A stretch of 9,810 nucleotides of DNA from NCBI GenBank assembly GCA_041635755.1, contig JBFKUL010000095.1, positions 1-9,810 on the forward strand, read 5' to 3'. A model generated the notes under the pieces. It was not told the DNA's origin and did not search any database. It worked only from the letters and a program-made list of their open reading frames with translations. This document shows, piece by piece, positions 1-8,042 of the stretch. Origin of the DNA: JBFKUL01 sp041635755 (GTDB taxonomy: Bacteria; Pseudomonadota; Gammaproteobacteria; Burkholderiales; SG8-39). The translations under genes were made by a program, and so were the position numbers. Numbering within the stretch: the first letter of the stretch is position 1; every line of letters starts with the position of its first letter.

Positions 1-36
1 CGGCGATTTCATCCGCTGCCGGGGACGCGTGACACG

Positions 37-50
37 GCGCACCGGTGCGC
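37..50. repeat. 14-bp perfect palindrome at the end of the small membrane gene
   Basis: The sequence GCGCACCGGTGCGC is its own reverse complement. It abuts and overlaps by one base the stop codon (50-52, minus strand) of the small membrane-protein gene, so in that transcript it would fold just after the coding region. No T-run follows it in the minus direction, so it is not a classical intrinsic terminator. It could protect the 3' end or be chance in GC-rich DNA. The rest of bases 1-49 shows nothing that can be assigned. Confidence 0.35.
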
Positions 51-364
51 TAGAACACCCATGCGATCAGCAACCAGACGATCAGGAAGAACAGGAAGAA
101 CCCGCCCAGGATGAACTGGATTTCGCCGAGCAGCCCGTCGCCCGAGGCGATCGCGAACACCACCATGATGCCGATCGTGACGACGAAGGCGATGATCGCG
201 GAATCCCGCACGCCCAGCCCGGGGGAGAGATGCACTGCAGCGAATTCGGCAACGGAGGGCCAAAGCAGCGCGCCCGCCGCGATCACGGCGAGCACGAGGA
301 CGATCAGCGCGATCGCGATCTTCCTCGATTCGTCCTTGTCCCGTCTGTCGGTCTCGCCAGCCAT
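50..364 (-). CDS. Small three-helix integral membrane protein, unknown function
   Basis: A 104-residue protein with a short charged N-terminus (MAGETDRRDKDESRK, probably cytoplasmic) and three hydrophobic segments at about residues 16-35, 55-74 and 81-103. The last is rich in Phe and Leu and runs to the C-terminus (LLIAWVF). No catalytic or binding motif is visible and I do not recognise the family. The ATG at 364 has a weak GGGA-type ribosome site just upstream. The gene begins 15 bases after the stop of the PH-domain gene on the same strand, so the two are very likely co-transcribed. Hydrophobicity and spacing support a real gene. The function is unknown, and a membrane-stress or envelope role shared with the PH protein is only a guess. 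Confidence 0.7.
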   Translation of the reverse strand: MAGETDRRDKDESRKIAIALIVLVLAVIAAGALLWPSVAEFAAVHLSPGLGVRDSAIIAFVVTIGIMVVFAIASGDGLLGEIQFILGGFFLFFLIVWLLIAWVF

Positions 365-379
365 CGCGTTTCCCGAGGA

Positions 380-760
380 TCAGCCGCCGTTCTCGCGGCC
401 CCTCACAAGCTCCCGGATCCGGTTGGGATCGGGCATGCCCTTCGCCACGATCTCCGGCGTGTCGCCCGCCGTATAGAGCTCGACCGTGCCGGTGCCGAAA
501 ATCCGGTTGAAGAATGTCTGCTTGACCTTCACCGTCCTGACGCTCGAGATCGTGATCTCCGAGCGGTCCTTGCTCAGCAGCCCTTTCTCGAACAGCACCT
601 CGTTATCGGTCACCACCAGCTTGGAAGACTTGTTTTTCAGGTGCCAGACGAGAAAGATCAGCAGTCCGAGCCCGAACACCGGGACGAGCAGCAACGCCAG
701 GATGAATCCAAGCGGGTTGTTCTTGAACATCACCGGATGCGCCGAATACCGTTCGCCCAT
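380..760 (-). CDS. Bacterial PH-domain (bPH_2-like) membrane protein
   Basis: A 126-residue protein with one strongly hydrophobic segment at about residues 17-41, followed by a soluble beta-rich domain at about 44-120. The pattern LVVTDNEVLFEKGLLSK, then EITISSVRTVKVKQTFFNRIFGTG, then VELYTAGD, is typical of the bacterial pleckstrin-homology-like domain of YdbS/YdbT-type proteins. Members are membrane-anchored and mostly of unknown role. I chose the ATG at 760 (MGERYSAHP) because GGGGAG lies 11 bases upstream. An in-frame GTG at 772 would add four residues but sits almost on top of that ribosome site. The gene follows the MocA-like gene by 73 bases on the same strand and precedes the small membrane gene by 15. 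Family assignment is fairly sure and the biological role is not. Confidence 0.8.
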   Translation of the reverse strand: MGERYSAHPVMFKNNPLGFILALLLVPVFGLGLLIFLVWHLKNKSSKLVVTDNEVLFEKGLLSKDRSEITISSVRTVKVKQTFFNRIFGTGTVELYTAGDTPEIVAKGMPDPNRIRELVRGRENGG

Positions 761-798
761 GATCGCCGCCACTCCCCTTCGATTGCTCTGCGGCGCCT

Positions 799-804
799 AT
801 CATA
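799..804 (-). promoter_or_regulatory. Possible -10 element ahead of the PH-domain gene
   Basis: On the minus strand this reads TATGAT, five of six matches to the sigma-70 -10 hexamer, inside a CTATCATAG palindrome (797-805). It would start a transcript about 30 bases before the ATG at 760. No credible -35 hexamer lies 16-18 bases upstream, so this is a weak candidate for a secondary promoter separating the PH and membrane genes from the xdhC-mocA transcript. Confidence 0.2.
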
Positions 805-833
805 GCGGCGGCCCGGATCGCGCGCAGGACCGC

Positions 834-1421
834 CTAGACGCGAAGCGGAGGCGACAGGTCGGCAGGCGTGTCGATGTCGCGGATCACGCCGGGATCGCCC
901 ACCGGCACCTTGACGAGCTCGGCCTCGTGCTCGGCCACCAGCTTTCGCGCGCCTTCATCGCCACCGAGCGCCTCGAGCTCGGCGCGAAAGCGTCCGGAGA
1001 TGCCCACCGGATGGCCGCGCCGCGTGTGGAAGTACGGCGCGACCAAGGGCGCGCCCGCCGCAAGCGCGTCGCGCACCGCGGTGATCGAGCTCGGTCGCAC
1101 GAAGGGCATGTCGGCGAGCGCGATAAGGTAGCCGTCGGCCTCGCCCGCGTCGCGCGTCGCGCGTGCCAGGCTCGCGCCCATGCCTTCCGCGGCGTTTTCG
1201 GCAACAACGACTTCGCAACCCTCGGCGGCGAGCAGGCGCGCAACCTCGTTGGCGCCCGGTCTCACCACGGCGACGATGCGCCGTAGCGCCATCCTGAAGT
1301 GGCGCGCCGCCTGCACGGCGATCGGCACGCCGTGAGGCAACTCGTGCAGCAGCTTGTTCGAACCGAAGCGCGTCGCCGAGCCCGCCGCCAGCAGCAGCCC
1401 GATGATGCGCTCGGCGGCCAC
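834..1421 (-). CDS. mocA: MocA/MobA-like nucleotidyltransferase for molybdenum cofactor (MCD synthesis)
   Basis: A 195-residue Rossmann-type NTP transferase. In the family, MocA joins CTP to Mo-molybdopterin to give molybdopterin cytosine dinucleotide, the cofactor form used by xanthine-oxidase-family hydroxylases. Visible motifs are the N-terminal nucleotide loop LLAAGSATRFGSNK (9-23), MGASLARA (81-88), the metal-binding ADMP (103-106), GHPVG (136-140) and the C-terminal DIDTPAD (182-188). The GTG start at 1421 directly follows the xdhC stop (TGAGTG), with AAAAGG inside the end of xdhC serving as ribosome site, so translation is probably coupled. Specificity for CTP rather than GTP is inferred from the neighbouring coxSLM and xdhC, since this enzyme class uses MCD. 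It lacks any extra domain and is of normal length for the family. Confidence 0.9.
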   Translation of the reverse strand: MAAERIIGLLLAAGSATRFGSNKLLHELPHGVPIAVQAARHFRMALRRIVAVVRPGANEVARLLAAEGCEVVVAENAAEGMGASLARATRDAGEADGYLIALADMPFVRPSSITAVRDALAAGAPLVAPYFHTRRGHPVGISGRFRAELEALGGDEGARKLVAEHEAELVKVPVGDPGVIRDIDTPADLSPPLRV

Positions 1422-2441
1422 TCAGGCCTTTTGCTGCGGCGCGACCTCGCAGGCGGATGGATCGAAGCGCGCTGCGCCCTTCTCCGCCCAGTCCGGCTTG
1501 GCGACACCGTGGCGCACGGCGGTCATCTCTGCGAGGATCGCGACGGCGATCTCAGGCGGCGTCTTCGAACCGATATAAAGACCGACCGGCCCGCGCAGGC
1601 GCGCGATCTCGGCCTCCGACAGATCGAAGTCGGCGAGGCGCTTGCGCCGCGCATCGTTGTTCTTTTTCGAGCCGATTGCGCCGACGTAGAACGCAGGCGA
1701 CTTGAGCGCCTCGAGCAGCGCCATGTCGTCCAGCTTGGGGTCGTGCGTGAGCGCCACCACGGCACTGTGGCCGTCGAGGTTGAGCTTGAGCAGCACGTCG
1801 TCGGGCATGCCGCGATCGAGCGCGACACCTGGCACGTCCCAGCCGTCGGCGTACTCTTCGCGCGGATCAATCACCGTGACGTGGTAATCGAGCATCTTCG
1901 CCATCTCGGCGAGGTAGCGCGTGAGCTGGCCACCGCCGATCAGCAGCAGACGCCAGCGCGGCCCGTGCAGCGTGGTGAGCACCTTGCCGTCAAACGCGAT
2001 CACGTCCTGCCAGGTGCCGGGCGCAAGCGTAACGTTTCCGCTGCCCATGTCGAGGCGCCGGCGCACCAGCTGCTGCTTGGAGATCGTTTCCAGGAGCGTC
2101 GCGATGCCGCTCTTTTCGCTCACCGGCTCGAGCACCACCTGCAGTGTGCCGCCGCACGGCAGGCCCCAGCGCGTCGCCTCCTCGTTGGTGACGCCATAGG
2201 TCACGAGTGAGGGCTTTTCTGCGGCGACCGACTTGGCACGCACTTTTTCGATCAGGTCGTCCTCGACGCACCCGCCCGAGACCGAGCCTGAAACCTGCCC
2301 GTCGTCGCGGATGGCGACCAAGGCGCCCACCGGGCGTGGCGCCGATCCCCAGGTCTTGACAATGGTGCCGAGCGTCACGCGACGGCCGGCGGCCCGCCAG
2401 GCTTCTGCGCTCCGCAGCACTTCGATGTCTACGCTGTCCAT
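1422..2441 (-). CDS. xdhC: XdhC/CoxI-family molybdenum cofactor sulfuration and insertion factor
   Basis: A 339-residue cytoplasmic protein with the two-domain layout of the XdhC/CoxI family. The N-terminal domain carries TWGSAPRPVGA (30-40), SGSVSGGCVE (51-60) and LPCGGTLQV (94-102), with conserved cysteines at 58 and 96. The C-terminal Rossmann domain starts at LLLIGGGQLTRYLAEMA (165-181) and contains ALTHDPKLDD and YVGAIGSKK. Characterised XdhC binds the molybdenum cofactor, promotes its sulfuration and delivers it to xanthine dehydrogenase, so here the client is most likely the divergently encoded coxL product. The ATG at 2441 has AGAGG six bases upstream. It is the first gene of the leftward cluster and is fused end to end with the mocA start. 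The exact chemistry for this form II enzyme is inferred. Confidence 0.93.
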   Translation of the reverse strand: MDSVDIEVLRSAEAWRAAGRRVTLGTIVKTWGSAPRPVGALVAIRDDGQVSGSVSGGCVEDDLIEKVRAKSVAAEKPSLVTYGVTNEEATRWGLPCGGTLQVVLEPVSEKSGIATLLETISKQQLVRRRLDMGSGNVTLAPGTWQDVIAFDGKVLTTLHGPRWRLLLIGGGQLTRYLAEMAKMLDYHVTVIDPREEYADGWDVPGVALDRGMPDDVLLKLNLDGHSAVVALTHDPKLDDMALLEALKSPAFYVGAIGSKKNNDARRKRLADFDLSEAEIARLRGPVGLYIGSKTPPEIAVAILAEMTAVRHGVAKPDWAEKGAARFDPSACEVAPQQKA

Positions 2442-2473
2442 GGATTGCCTCTGGATAAGTCCAATCGATCGAG

Positions 2474-2501
2474 GTTATTCGCGCCCCCCCCAAGGGGTCA
2501 A
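2474..2501 (-). promoter_or_regulatory. Candidate promoter for xdhC-mocA
   Basis: Read on the minus strand, TTGACC (2501-2496) lies 16 bases before AATAAC (2479-2474). The first matches the sigma-70 -35 hexamer at five of six positions and the second the -10 at four. Transcription would begin about 26 bases before the xdhC ATG, which fits a short leader with its AGAGG site. The spacer contains an eight-base G-run (C-run 2484-2491 on plus). This is a pattern match only. Confidence 0.45.
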
Positions 2502-2507
2502 GTTGAC
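2497..2507. promoter_or_regulatory. Inverted repeat overlapping the xdhC -35 (operator candidate)
   Basis: GTCAA-G-TTGAC is a perfect 5+1+5 dyad. It overlaps the proposed -35 hexamer of the xdhC promoter (2496-2501), a position where a bound repressor would block polymerase. No regulator gene is in the window to pair with it, and an 11-base dyad can arise by chance. Confidence 0.3.
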
Positions 2508-2572
2508 GCACAGACCCGCCTTTACGACCCCGACTGCCGGACGGTGTTTCACCATTCGGACGCAAAGCTTAT

Positions 2573-2596
2573 CGCAGCGCAACAATTTGCTCTGCG
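2573..2596. promoter_or_regulatory. 24-bp imperfect dyad upstream of coxS (operator candidate)
   Basis: Arms CGCAGCGCAA and TTGCTCTGCG are complementary at nine of ten positions around a four-base centre, CAAT. The right arm overlaps the proposed -35 of the coxS promoter (2587-2592). Length, symmetry and placement suit a dimeric regulator site. The protein is unknown and no binding family can be named from the sequence alone. Confidence 0.4.
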
Positions 2597-2615
2597 AATT
2601 GCGCTTGGTTAGGAT
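2587..2615 (+). promoter_or_regulatory. Candidate promoter for coxSLM
   Basis: TTGCTC (2587-2592) and TAGGAT (2610-2615) are separated by exactly 17 bases, with three and four of six matches to the sigma-70 hexamers. The weak hexamers would suit an activated promoter. The predicted start near 2622 leaves a leader of about 87 bases containing GC-rich hairpins. An alternative sigma factor or another start cannot be excluded. Confidence 0.35.
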
Positions 2616-2636
2616 AGTCCGACTCCCGACCGCATA

Positions 2637-2669
2637 CCGGCCCGCGCAAAGCGCGCGAGCGCCGGCGCT
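2637..2669 (+). promoter_or_regulatory. GC-rich, potentially bistable hairpin region in the coxS leader
   Basis: CGCGC-AAA-GCGCG (2643-2655) forms a perfect hairpin that can be extended by pairing CCGGC (2637-2641) with GCCGG (2661-2665). The second strand of that extension is also part of a self-complementary AGCGCCGGCGCT (2658-2669), so the two folds compete. It lies about 30-40 bases before the coxS ribosome site. It does not resemble a riboswitch class I can identify, and the GC content makes chance pairing likely. Confidence 0.3.
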
Positions 2670-2708
2670 GCTCCCCCTCGACAAGATCCGAATCCACTAG
2701 GAGGCGAC

Positions 2709-3188
2709 ATGGCAATCAAGGTTTCCATGAAGGTCAACGGCAAGGCGGCCTCGGCCGAGGTCGAGCCGCGCACGCTGCTCGTGACCTACTTGCGCGAGAA
2801 CCTGCGGCTCACCGGCACGCACGTGGGCTGCGACACGGCGCAGTGCGGCGCTTGCACCGTGCTGATGAACGGCAAGGCGGTCAAGGCGTGCTCGTTCCTC
2901 GCCATGCAGGCCGAGGGCGCCGATGTCATGACCATCGAGGGCGTCGCCAAAGCCGACGGCACGCTGCATCCGATGCAGGCCGCGTTCAAGGAGCATCATG
3001 GCCTGCAGTGCGGCTTCTGCACGCCGGGCATGGTGATCAGCGCGATCGACTTCGCGAAGCACCGTCCGAACGCGAGCGAGCAGGAGGTGCGCGAGGCGCT
3101 CGATGGCAACCTGTGCCGCTGCACGGGCTACCACAACATCGTCAAGGCAGTCATGGCCGGATCCAAGGCCATGGCGTCGGCCAAGTAG
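2709..3188 (+). CDS. coxS: CO dehydrogenase/xanthine dehydrogenase-type iron-sulfur subunit (two [2Fe-2S])
   Basis: A 159-residue small subunit that passes electrons from the molybdenum centre in CoxL to FAD in CoxM. The N-terminal plant-ferredoxin-like domain supplies Cys41, Cys46, Cys49 and Cys61 (motif GCDTAQCGACTV). The C-terminal helical domain supplies Cys101, Cys104, Cys136 and Cys138 (motifs QCGFCTPGM and LCRCTGY). All eight cluster ligands are present and the length is normal. The start is clear: AGGAGG (2699-2704) stands four bases before the ATG. The gene is first in an S-L-M operon, the order known for form II clusters (form I is M-S-L), and is followed after 10 bases by coxL. The family includes CO, xanthine, nicotine and other heterocycle dehydrogenases, so the cox name reflects similarity and not a proven substrate. 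Confidence 0.95.
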   Translation: MAIKVSMKVNGKAASAEVEPRTLLVTYLRENLRLTGTHVGCDTAQCGACTVLMNGKAVKACSFLAMQAEGADVMTIEGVAKADGTLHPMQAAFKEHHGLQCGFCTPGMVISAIDFAKHRPNASEQEVREALDGNLCRCTGYHNIVKAVMAGSKAMASAK

Positions 3189-3198
3189 GGGACCCGTC

Positions 3199-5565
<2,367 letters not shown>

Positions 5566-5575
5566 GGAGATCACC

Positions 5576-6373
5576 ATGCATACGTTCAATTACCACCGTC
5601 CCGCGAACGTCAAGGACGCTGCGGCGCTCGTCGCGAAGAACGCCGAGGCGAAGCTGCTCGCCGGCGGGCAAAGCCTGGTGCAGACGATGAAGCTGCGCCT
5701 CGCGGCGCCCTCCGACATCGTCGACCTTGGCACGATCGCCGAGCTGAAGGGCATCAAGGCCGAAGGGTCGGGCATCGCGATAGGCGCCATGACGCGCCAT
5801 GCGGAGGTCGCAAACTCGGACGCGGTCAAGAAGGCGATTCCGGCACTCGCCGCGCTGGCCAACACGATCGGCGACCGCCAGGTGCGCAACATGGGCACTC
5901 TCGGCGGGGCACTCGCCAACAGCGACCCGGCGGCCGACTATCCCGCGGCGGTGCTCGGGCTCGGCGCCACCATCGTCACCACCAAGCGCAAGATCGAGGC
6001 CGACAAGTTCTTCAAGGGCCTGTACGAGACCGCGCTCGAGCCGGGAGAGATCATCACGCAGGTCATCTTTCCCGCGCCCAAGCGCGCCGCGTACACCAAG
6101 TTCAAGAATCCGGCCTCGCGCTTCGCGATCGTCGGCGTGTTCGTCGCCGATACCGGCAAGGGCGTGCGCGTCGCGGTGACCGGCGCCGGGCCGTGCGTGT
6201 TCCGCCAGGCAGACATGGAGAAGGCGCTGACGGCGAAGTTCGACCCCGCATCGGTTGCCAACATCAAGCAGAAGGCGGACGGCCTGAACGCGGACCTGCA
6301 CGCAAGCGCGGAGTACCGGGCCCACCTCGTCACGGTGATGGCCAAGCGCGCGGTACAGGCGGCGATGAAGTAA
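5576..6373 (+). CDS. coxM: FAD-binding subunit of the molybdenum hydroxylase
   Basis: A 265-residue medium subunit that takes electrons from CoxS to FAD and passes them to an acceptor such as quinone. It has the two FAD signatures of the family: AGGQSL at 29-34 (pyrophosphate loop) and the NMGTLGGALANSDPAAD stretch at about 105-121. The CO dehydrogenase flavoprotein C-terminal domain follows from about residue 168 (PKRAAYTKFKNPASRFAIVGVFV). The ribosome site GAGGAG (5564-5569) overlaps the coxL stop and lies six bases from the ATG, so the gene is tightly coupled to coxL. There is no extra cysteine-rich insert of the 4-hydroxybenzoyl-CoA reductase type. It is the last gene of the operon, followed by a palindrome and terminator. 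Confidence 0.94.
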   Translation: MHTFNYHRPANVKDAAALVAKNAEAKLLAGGQSLVQTMKLRLAAPSDIVDLGTIAELKGIKAEGSGIAIGAMTRHAEVANSDAVKKAIPALAALANTIGDRQVRNMGTLGGALANSDPAADYPAAVLGLGATIVTTKRKIEADKFFKGLYETALEPGEIITQVIFPAPKRAAYTKFKNPASRFAIVGVFVADTGKGVRVAVTGAGPCVFRQADMEKALTAKFDPASVANIKQKADGLNADLHASAEYRAHLVTVMAKRAVQAAMK

Positions 6374-6386
6374 CGCTGCAGCTGCG

Positions 6387-6406
6387 ATCCCCGCTCGAGC
6401 GGGGAT
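6387..6406. repeat. 20-bp perfect palindrome after coxM
   Basis: ATCCCCGCTCGAGCGGGGAT is perfectly self-complementary and starts 13 bases after the coxM stop. In RNA it could form an eight-pair hairpin with a four-base loop. A smaller palindrome, GCTGCAGC (6375-6382), lies just before it. It has no T-run, so it may act as a 3' stabiliser or regulator site beside the true terminator. Confidence 0.5.
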
Positions 6407-6421
6407 TCGGTAACATGAGAG

Positions 6422-6443
6422 AGCCCGCTTCGGCGGGCTTTTT
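6422..6443 (+). terminator. Intrinsic terminator of the coxSLM operon
   Basis: AGCCCGC (6422-6428), loop TTCG (6429-6432) and GCGGGCT (6433-6439) form a seven-pair GC-rich stem with the very stable UUCG loop, followed at once by TTTT (6440-6443). It is positioned 48 bases after the coxM stop. It ends only 30 bases before the next ATG, leaving no normal room for a separate promoter for the aminotransferase. Confidence 0.85.
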
Positions 6444-6473
6444 CGCTTGCGCGCCCGCGCGATGGAGAAACGA

Positions 6474-7685
6474 ATGAGCGTCACCCGCGGCTGGCAGTTC
6501 TTCATGCACCCCGGCCCGACCAACATCCCGCAGCGCGTGCTGCAGGCGATGGCGCGTCCGGCGATTGACTTCACCGGGCCGGAGTTCGTTGCCCTGCGCG
6601 ACGCTTGCCTCGAGCGGCTGAAGGCGGTCCTCAAGACGCGCGAGGGTTTCGTCATCGCTTATGCATGCTCGGGCCATGGCGCCTGGGATGCGACCATCGC
6701 GAATCTGTTCTCGCCCGGCGACAAGGTGCTCGTCTGCCAGAGCGGCTTCTTCTCCGAGGGCTGGGCGAAGACCGCGACGCAGTACGGACTGCAAGTCGAG
6801 GTGCTGCCAACGCCCGAGCGCCGCGCGGTCGACCCGGCGGCGCTCGAGGAGCGCCTCGCGCGCGACCGCGACGGCGAGATCAAGGCGGTGCTACTGGTGC
6901 ATAACGAGACCTCGACCGGCATGCGCCACCCGGTGGCCGAGGCGCGCGCCGCGATCGATGGCGCGCGCCACCGCGCGCTCTATCTGGTCGACACCATCTC
7001 CTCGCTCGCCTCCTACGACTTCCGCATGGACGAGTGGGGCGTCGATCTCGTGGTCGGCGGCTCGCAGAAGGGCCTGATGCTGCCGCCAGGGATGGCGTTC
7101 ACTGCCATCAACGACAAGGCCTGGGAGGCTGCCCAACACGCGCGCGCGACGCGGCGCTACTGGGACTGGCGCGGCATGGTCGAGAACCGCCGCCAGGTAC
7201 GCTTTTGTGGCACCGCGCCGATCCACTGGTTCTACGGGCTTGAGGCCGCGCTCGACATGATCGAGGAGGAAGGTCTTGAGAACGTATTCACGCGCCATCG
7301 GCGCCTTGCGCAGGCGACGCGCGCCTGCGTGCGTGCTTGGTCGGCGAGCGGCGGGCCGGAGCTCTTTCCGCTAGATCCCGAGGCGGCCTCGGACTCGCTT
7401 ACCGCAGTGCTAATGCCATCCGGCCATGATGCTGATCGCGTGCGCGCGATCGCCGAGGCGCGCCACAGCGTGGCGCTGGGTCGCGGCCTCGCCACGCTGC
7501 AGGGACGCGTGTTCCGCATCGGCCACATGGGCGATCTGAACGCGACCACGCTGCTCGGGGCGCTCGCCGGCATCGAGCTCGCGCTCGCCGAGGCCGGCGT
7601 GCCGCACGCGCCGGGCGGGGTCGACGCGGCACTGCGCGCGCTGCGGGGCCCCGGCGAGCGCCGCCCGCAAGCGATGCTTACCTAG
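6474..7685 (+). CDS. Class V PLP aminotransferase, serine/alanine-glyoxylate aminotransferase type
   Basis: A 403-residue fold-type I PLP enzyme expected to transfer an amino group from serine, alanine or a related donor to glyoxylate. Motifs: MHPGPTNIP (11-19), the PLP-phosphate loop CSGHGAWDA (65-73), VHNETSTGM (142-150), VDTISSLAS (172-180) with Asp173, the Schiff-base Lys199 in GGSQKGLMLPPG, and RIGHMGDLN (348-356) with the probable carboxylate-binding Arg348. The match to the serine-glyoxylate group is strong. Ureidoglycine-glyoxylate aminotransferase of purine breakdown is an alternative that the nearby xanthine-dehydrogenase-like enzyme keeps open. The stretch RFCGTAPIHWFYGLE (243-257) seems unlike the usual TPATNLLYGL region, from memory. 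The ATG at 6474 is chosen because GGAG (6464-6467) stands six bases upstream. A TTG at 6447 and an ATG at 6462 are less suitable. The C-terminal tail from about 390 is Arg/Pro-rich and unrecognised. Confidence 0.9.
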   Translation: MSVTRGWQFFMHPGPTNIPQRVLQAMARPAIDFTGPEFVALRDACLERLKAVLKTREGFVIAYACSGHGAWDATIANLFSPGDKVLVCQSGFFSEGWAKTATQYGLQVEVLPTPERRAVDPAALEERLARDRDGEIKAVLLVHNETSTGMRHPVAEARAAIDGARHRALYLVDTISSLASYDFRMDEWGVDLVVGGSQKGLMLPPGMAFTAINDKAWEAAQHARATRRYWDWRGMVENRRQVRFCGTAPIHWFYGLEAALDMIEEEGLENVFTRHRRLAQATRACVRAWSASGGPELFPLDPEAASDSLTAVLMPSGHDADRVRAIAEARHSVALGRGLATLQGRVFRIGHMGDLNATTLLGALAGIELALAEAGVPHAPGGVDAALRALRGPGERRPQAMLT

Positions 7686-7704
7686 GTCCGCAACGCGCTG
7701 TCAG

Positions 7705-7998
7705 CTACGCGATCTTTTTCAGGATCTTGCCAAACTCCTCGGCGCCGAAGGCAGTAAGGGTCTCGGTGCGCACGTTGCCGAGCGAGCCCACCGCGAGGCT
7801 GACCGAGGTGATCGTGGCCGCGTCCGGCGCCTCGGCGACTACCACCAGGTCGTAGTGCCCGAGCGTCCAGAAGACGTCTTTCACCGTGACGCCGTGCTTG
7901 GCGGCCAAAGCCTTGAACGCTTCGGTGCGCTTTGGCGAATCCTTGATGTTGCGGATGCCCTGGTCGGTGAAGTTCCCAAGCGTAATAAACGTTGCCAT
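7705..7998 (-). CDS. GYD-domain protein, unknown function
   Basis: A 97-residue soluble protein that matches the GYD family (ferredoxin-like alpha/beta fold, function unknown). It opens with MATFITLGNFTDQGIRNIKD, has a central TLGHYDLVVVAEAPDA (46-61) holding the family's G-x-YD motif, and ends LTAFGAEEFGKILKKIA. It has no signal peptide or metal motif. Its stop is 19 bases from the stop of the convergent aminotransferase gene, with no clear terminator between them. It lies 44 bases downstream of the binding-protein gene on the same strand and may share its transcript. It has an unusually complete ribosome site, annotated separately. Confidence 0.88.
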   Translation of the reverse strand: MATFITLGNFTDQGIRNIKDSPKRTEAFKALAAKHGVTVKDVFWTLGHYDLVVVAEAPDAATITSVSLAVGSLGNVRTETLTAFGAEEFGKILKKIA

Positions 7999-8002
7999 GT
8001 CG

Positions 8003-8010
8003 CACCTCCT
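8003..8010 (-). promoter_or_regulatory. Full-length Shine-Dalgarno site of the GYD gene
   Basis: On the minus strand AGGAGGTG is complementary to the whole eight-base anti-Shine-Dalgarno sequence and lies four bases from the ATG at 7998. It fixes the start and suggests strong translation of the GYD protein, stronger than its neighbours, whose sites are shorter. Confidence 0.8.
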
Positions 8011-8042
8011 CTGGTTTAGGCAACCTCGGAAAAATCGACTCC

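Noticed and set aside
29..805. 258-codon plus-strand frame over the two small membrane genes
   Set aside because: Low-complexity Asp/Glu/Arg/His/Gln composition. The minus-strand frames show clean membrane helices and a PH domain.
1299..2210. 303-codon plus-strand frame over xdhC
   Set aside because: Antisense shadow of a well conserved XdhC gene, with no domain pattern.
2475..2684. 69-codon minus-strand frame in the intergenic region
   Set aside because: No ribosome site or conserved pattern. It covers the promoter region and is not supported as a gene.
2616..2708. Molybdenum-cofactor riboswitch ahead of coxS
   Set aside because: The leader has hairpins, but I cannot match them to the conserved bases of that class and the region is short.
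3103..3198. N-terminal extension of CoxL into coxS
   Set aside because: The extension is out of frame with coxS coding and Arg/Ser-rich. The ATG at 3199 has a good ribosome site and gives the normal family start.
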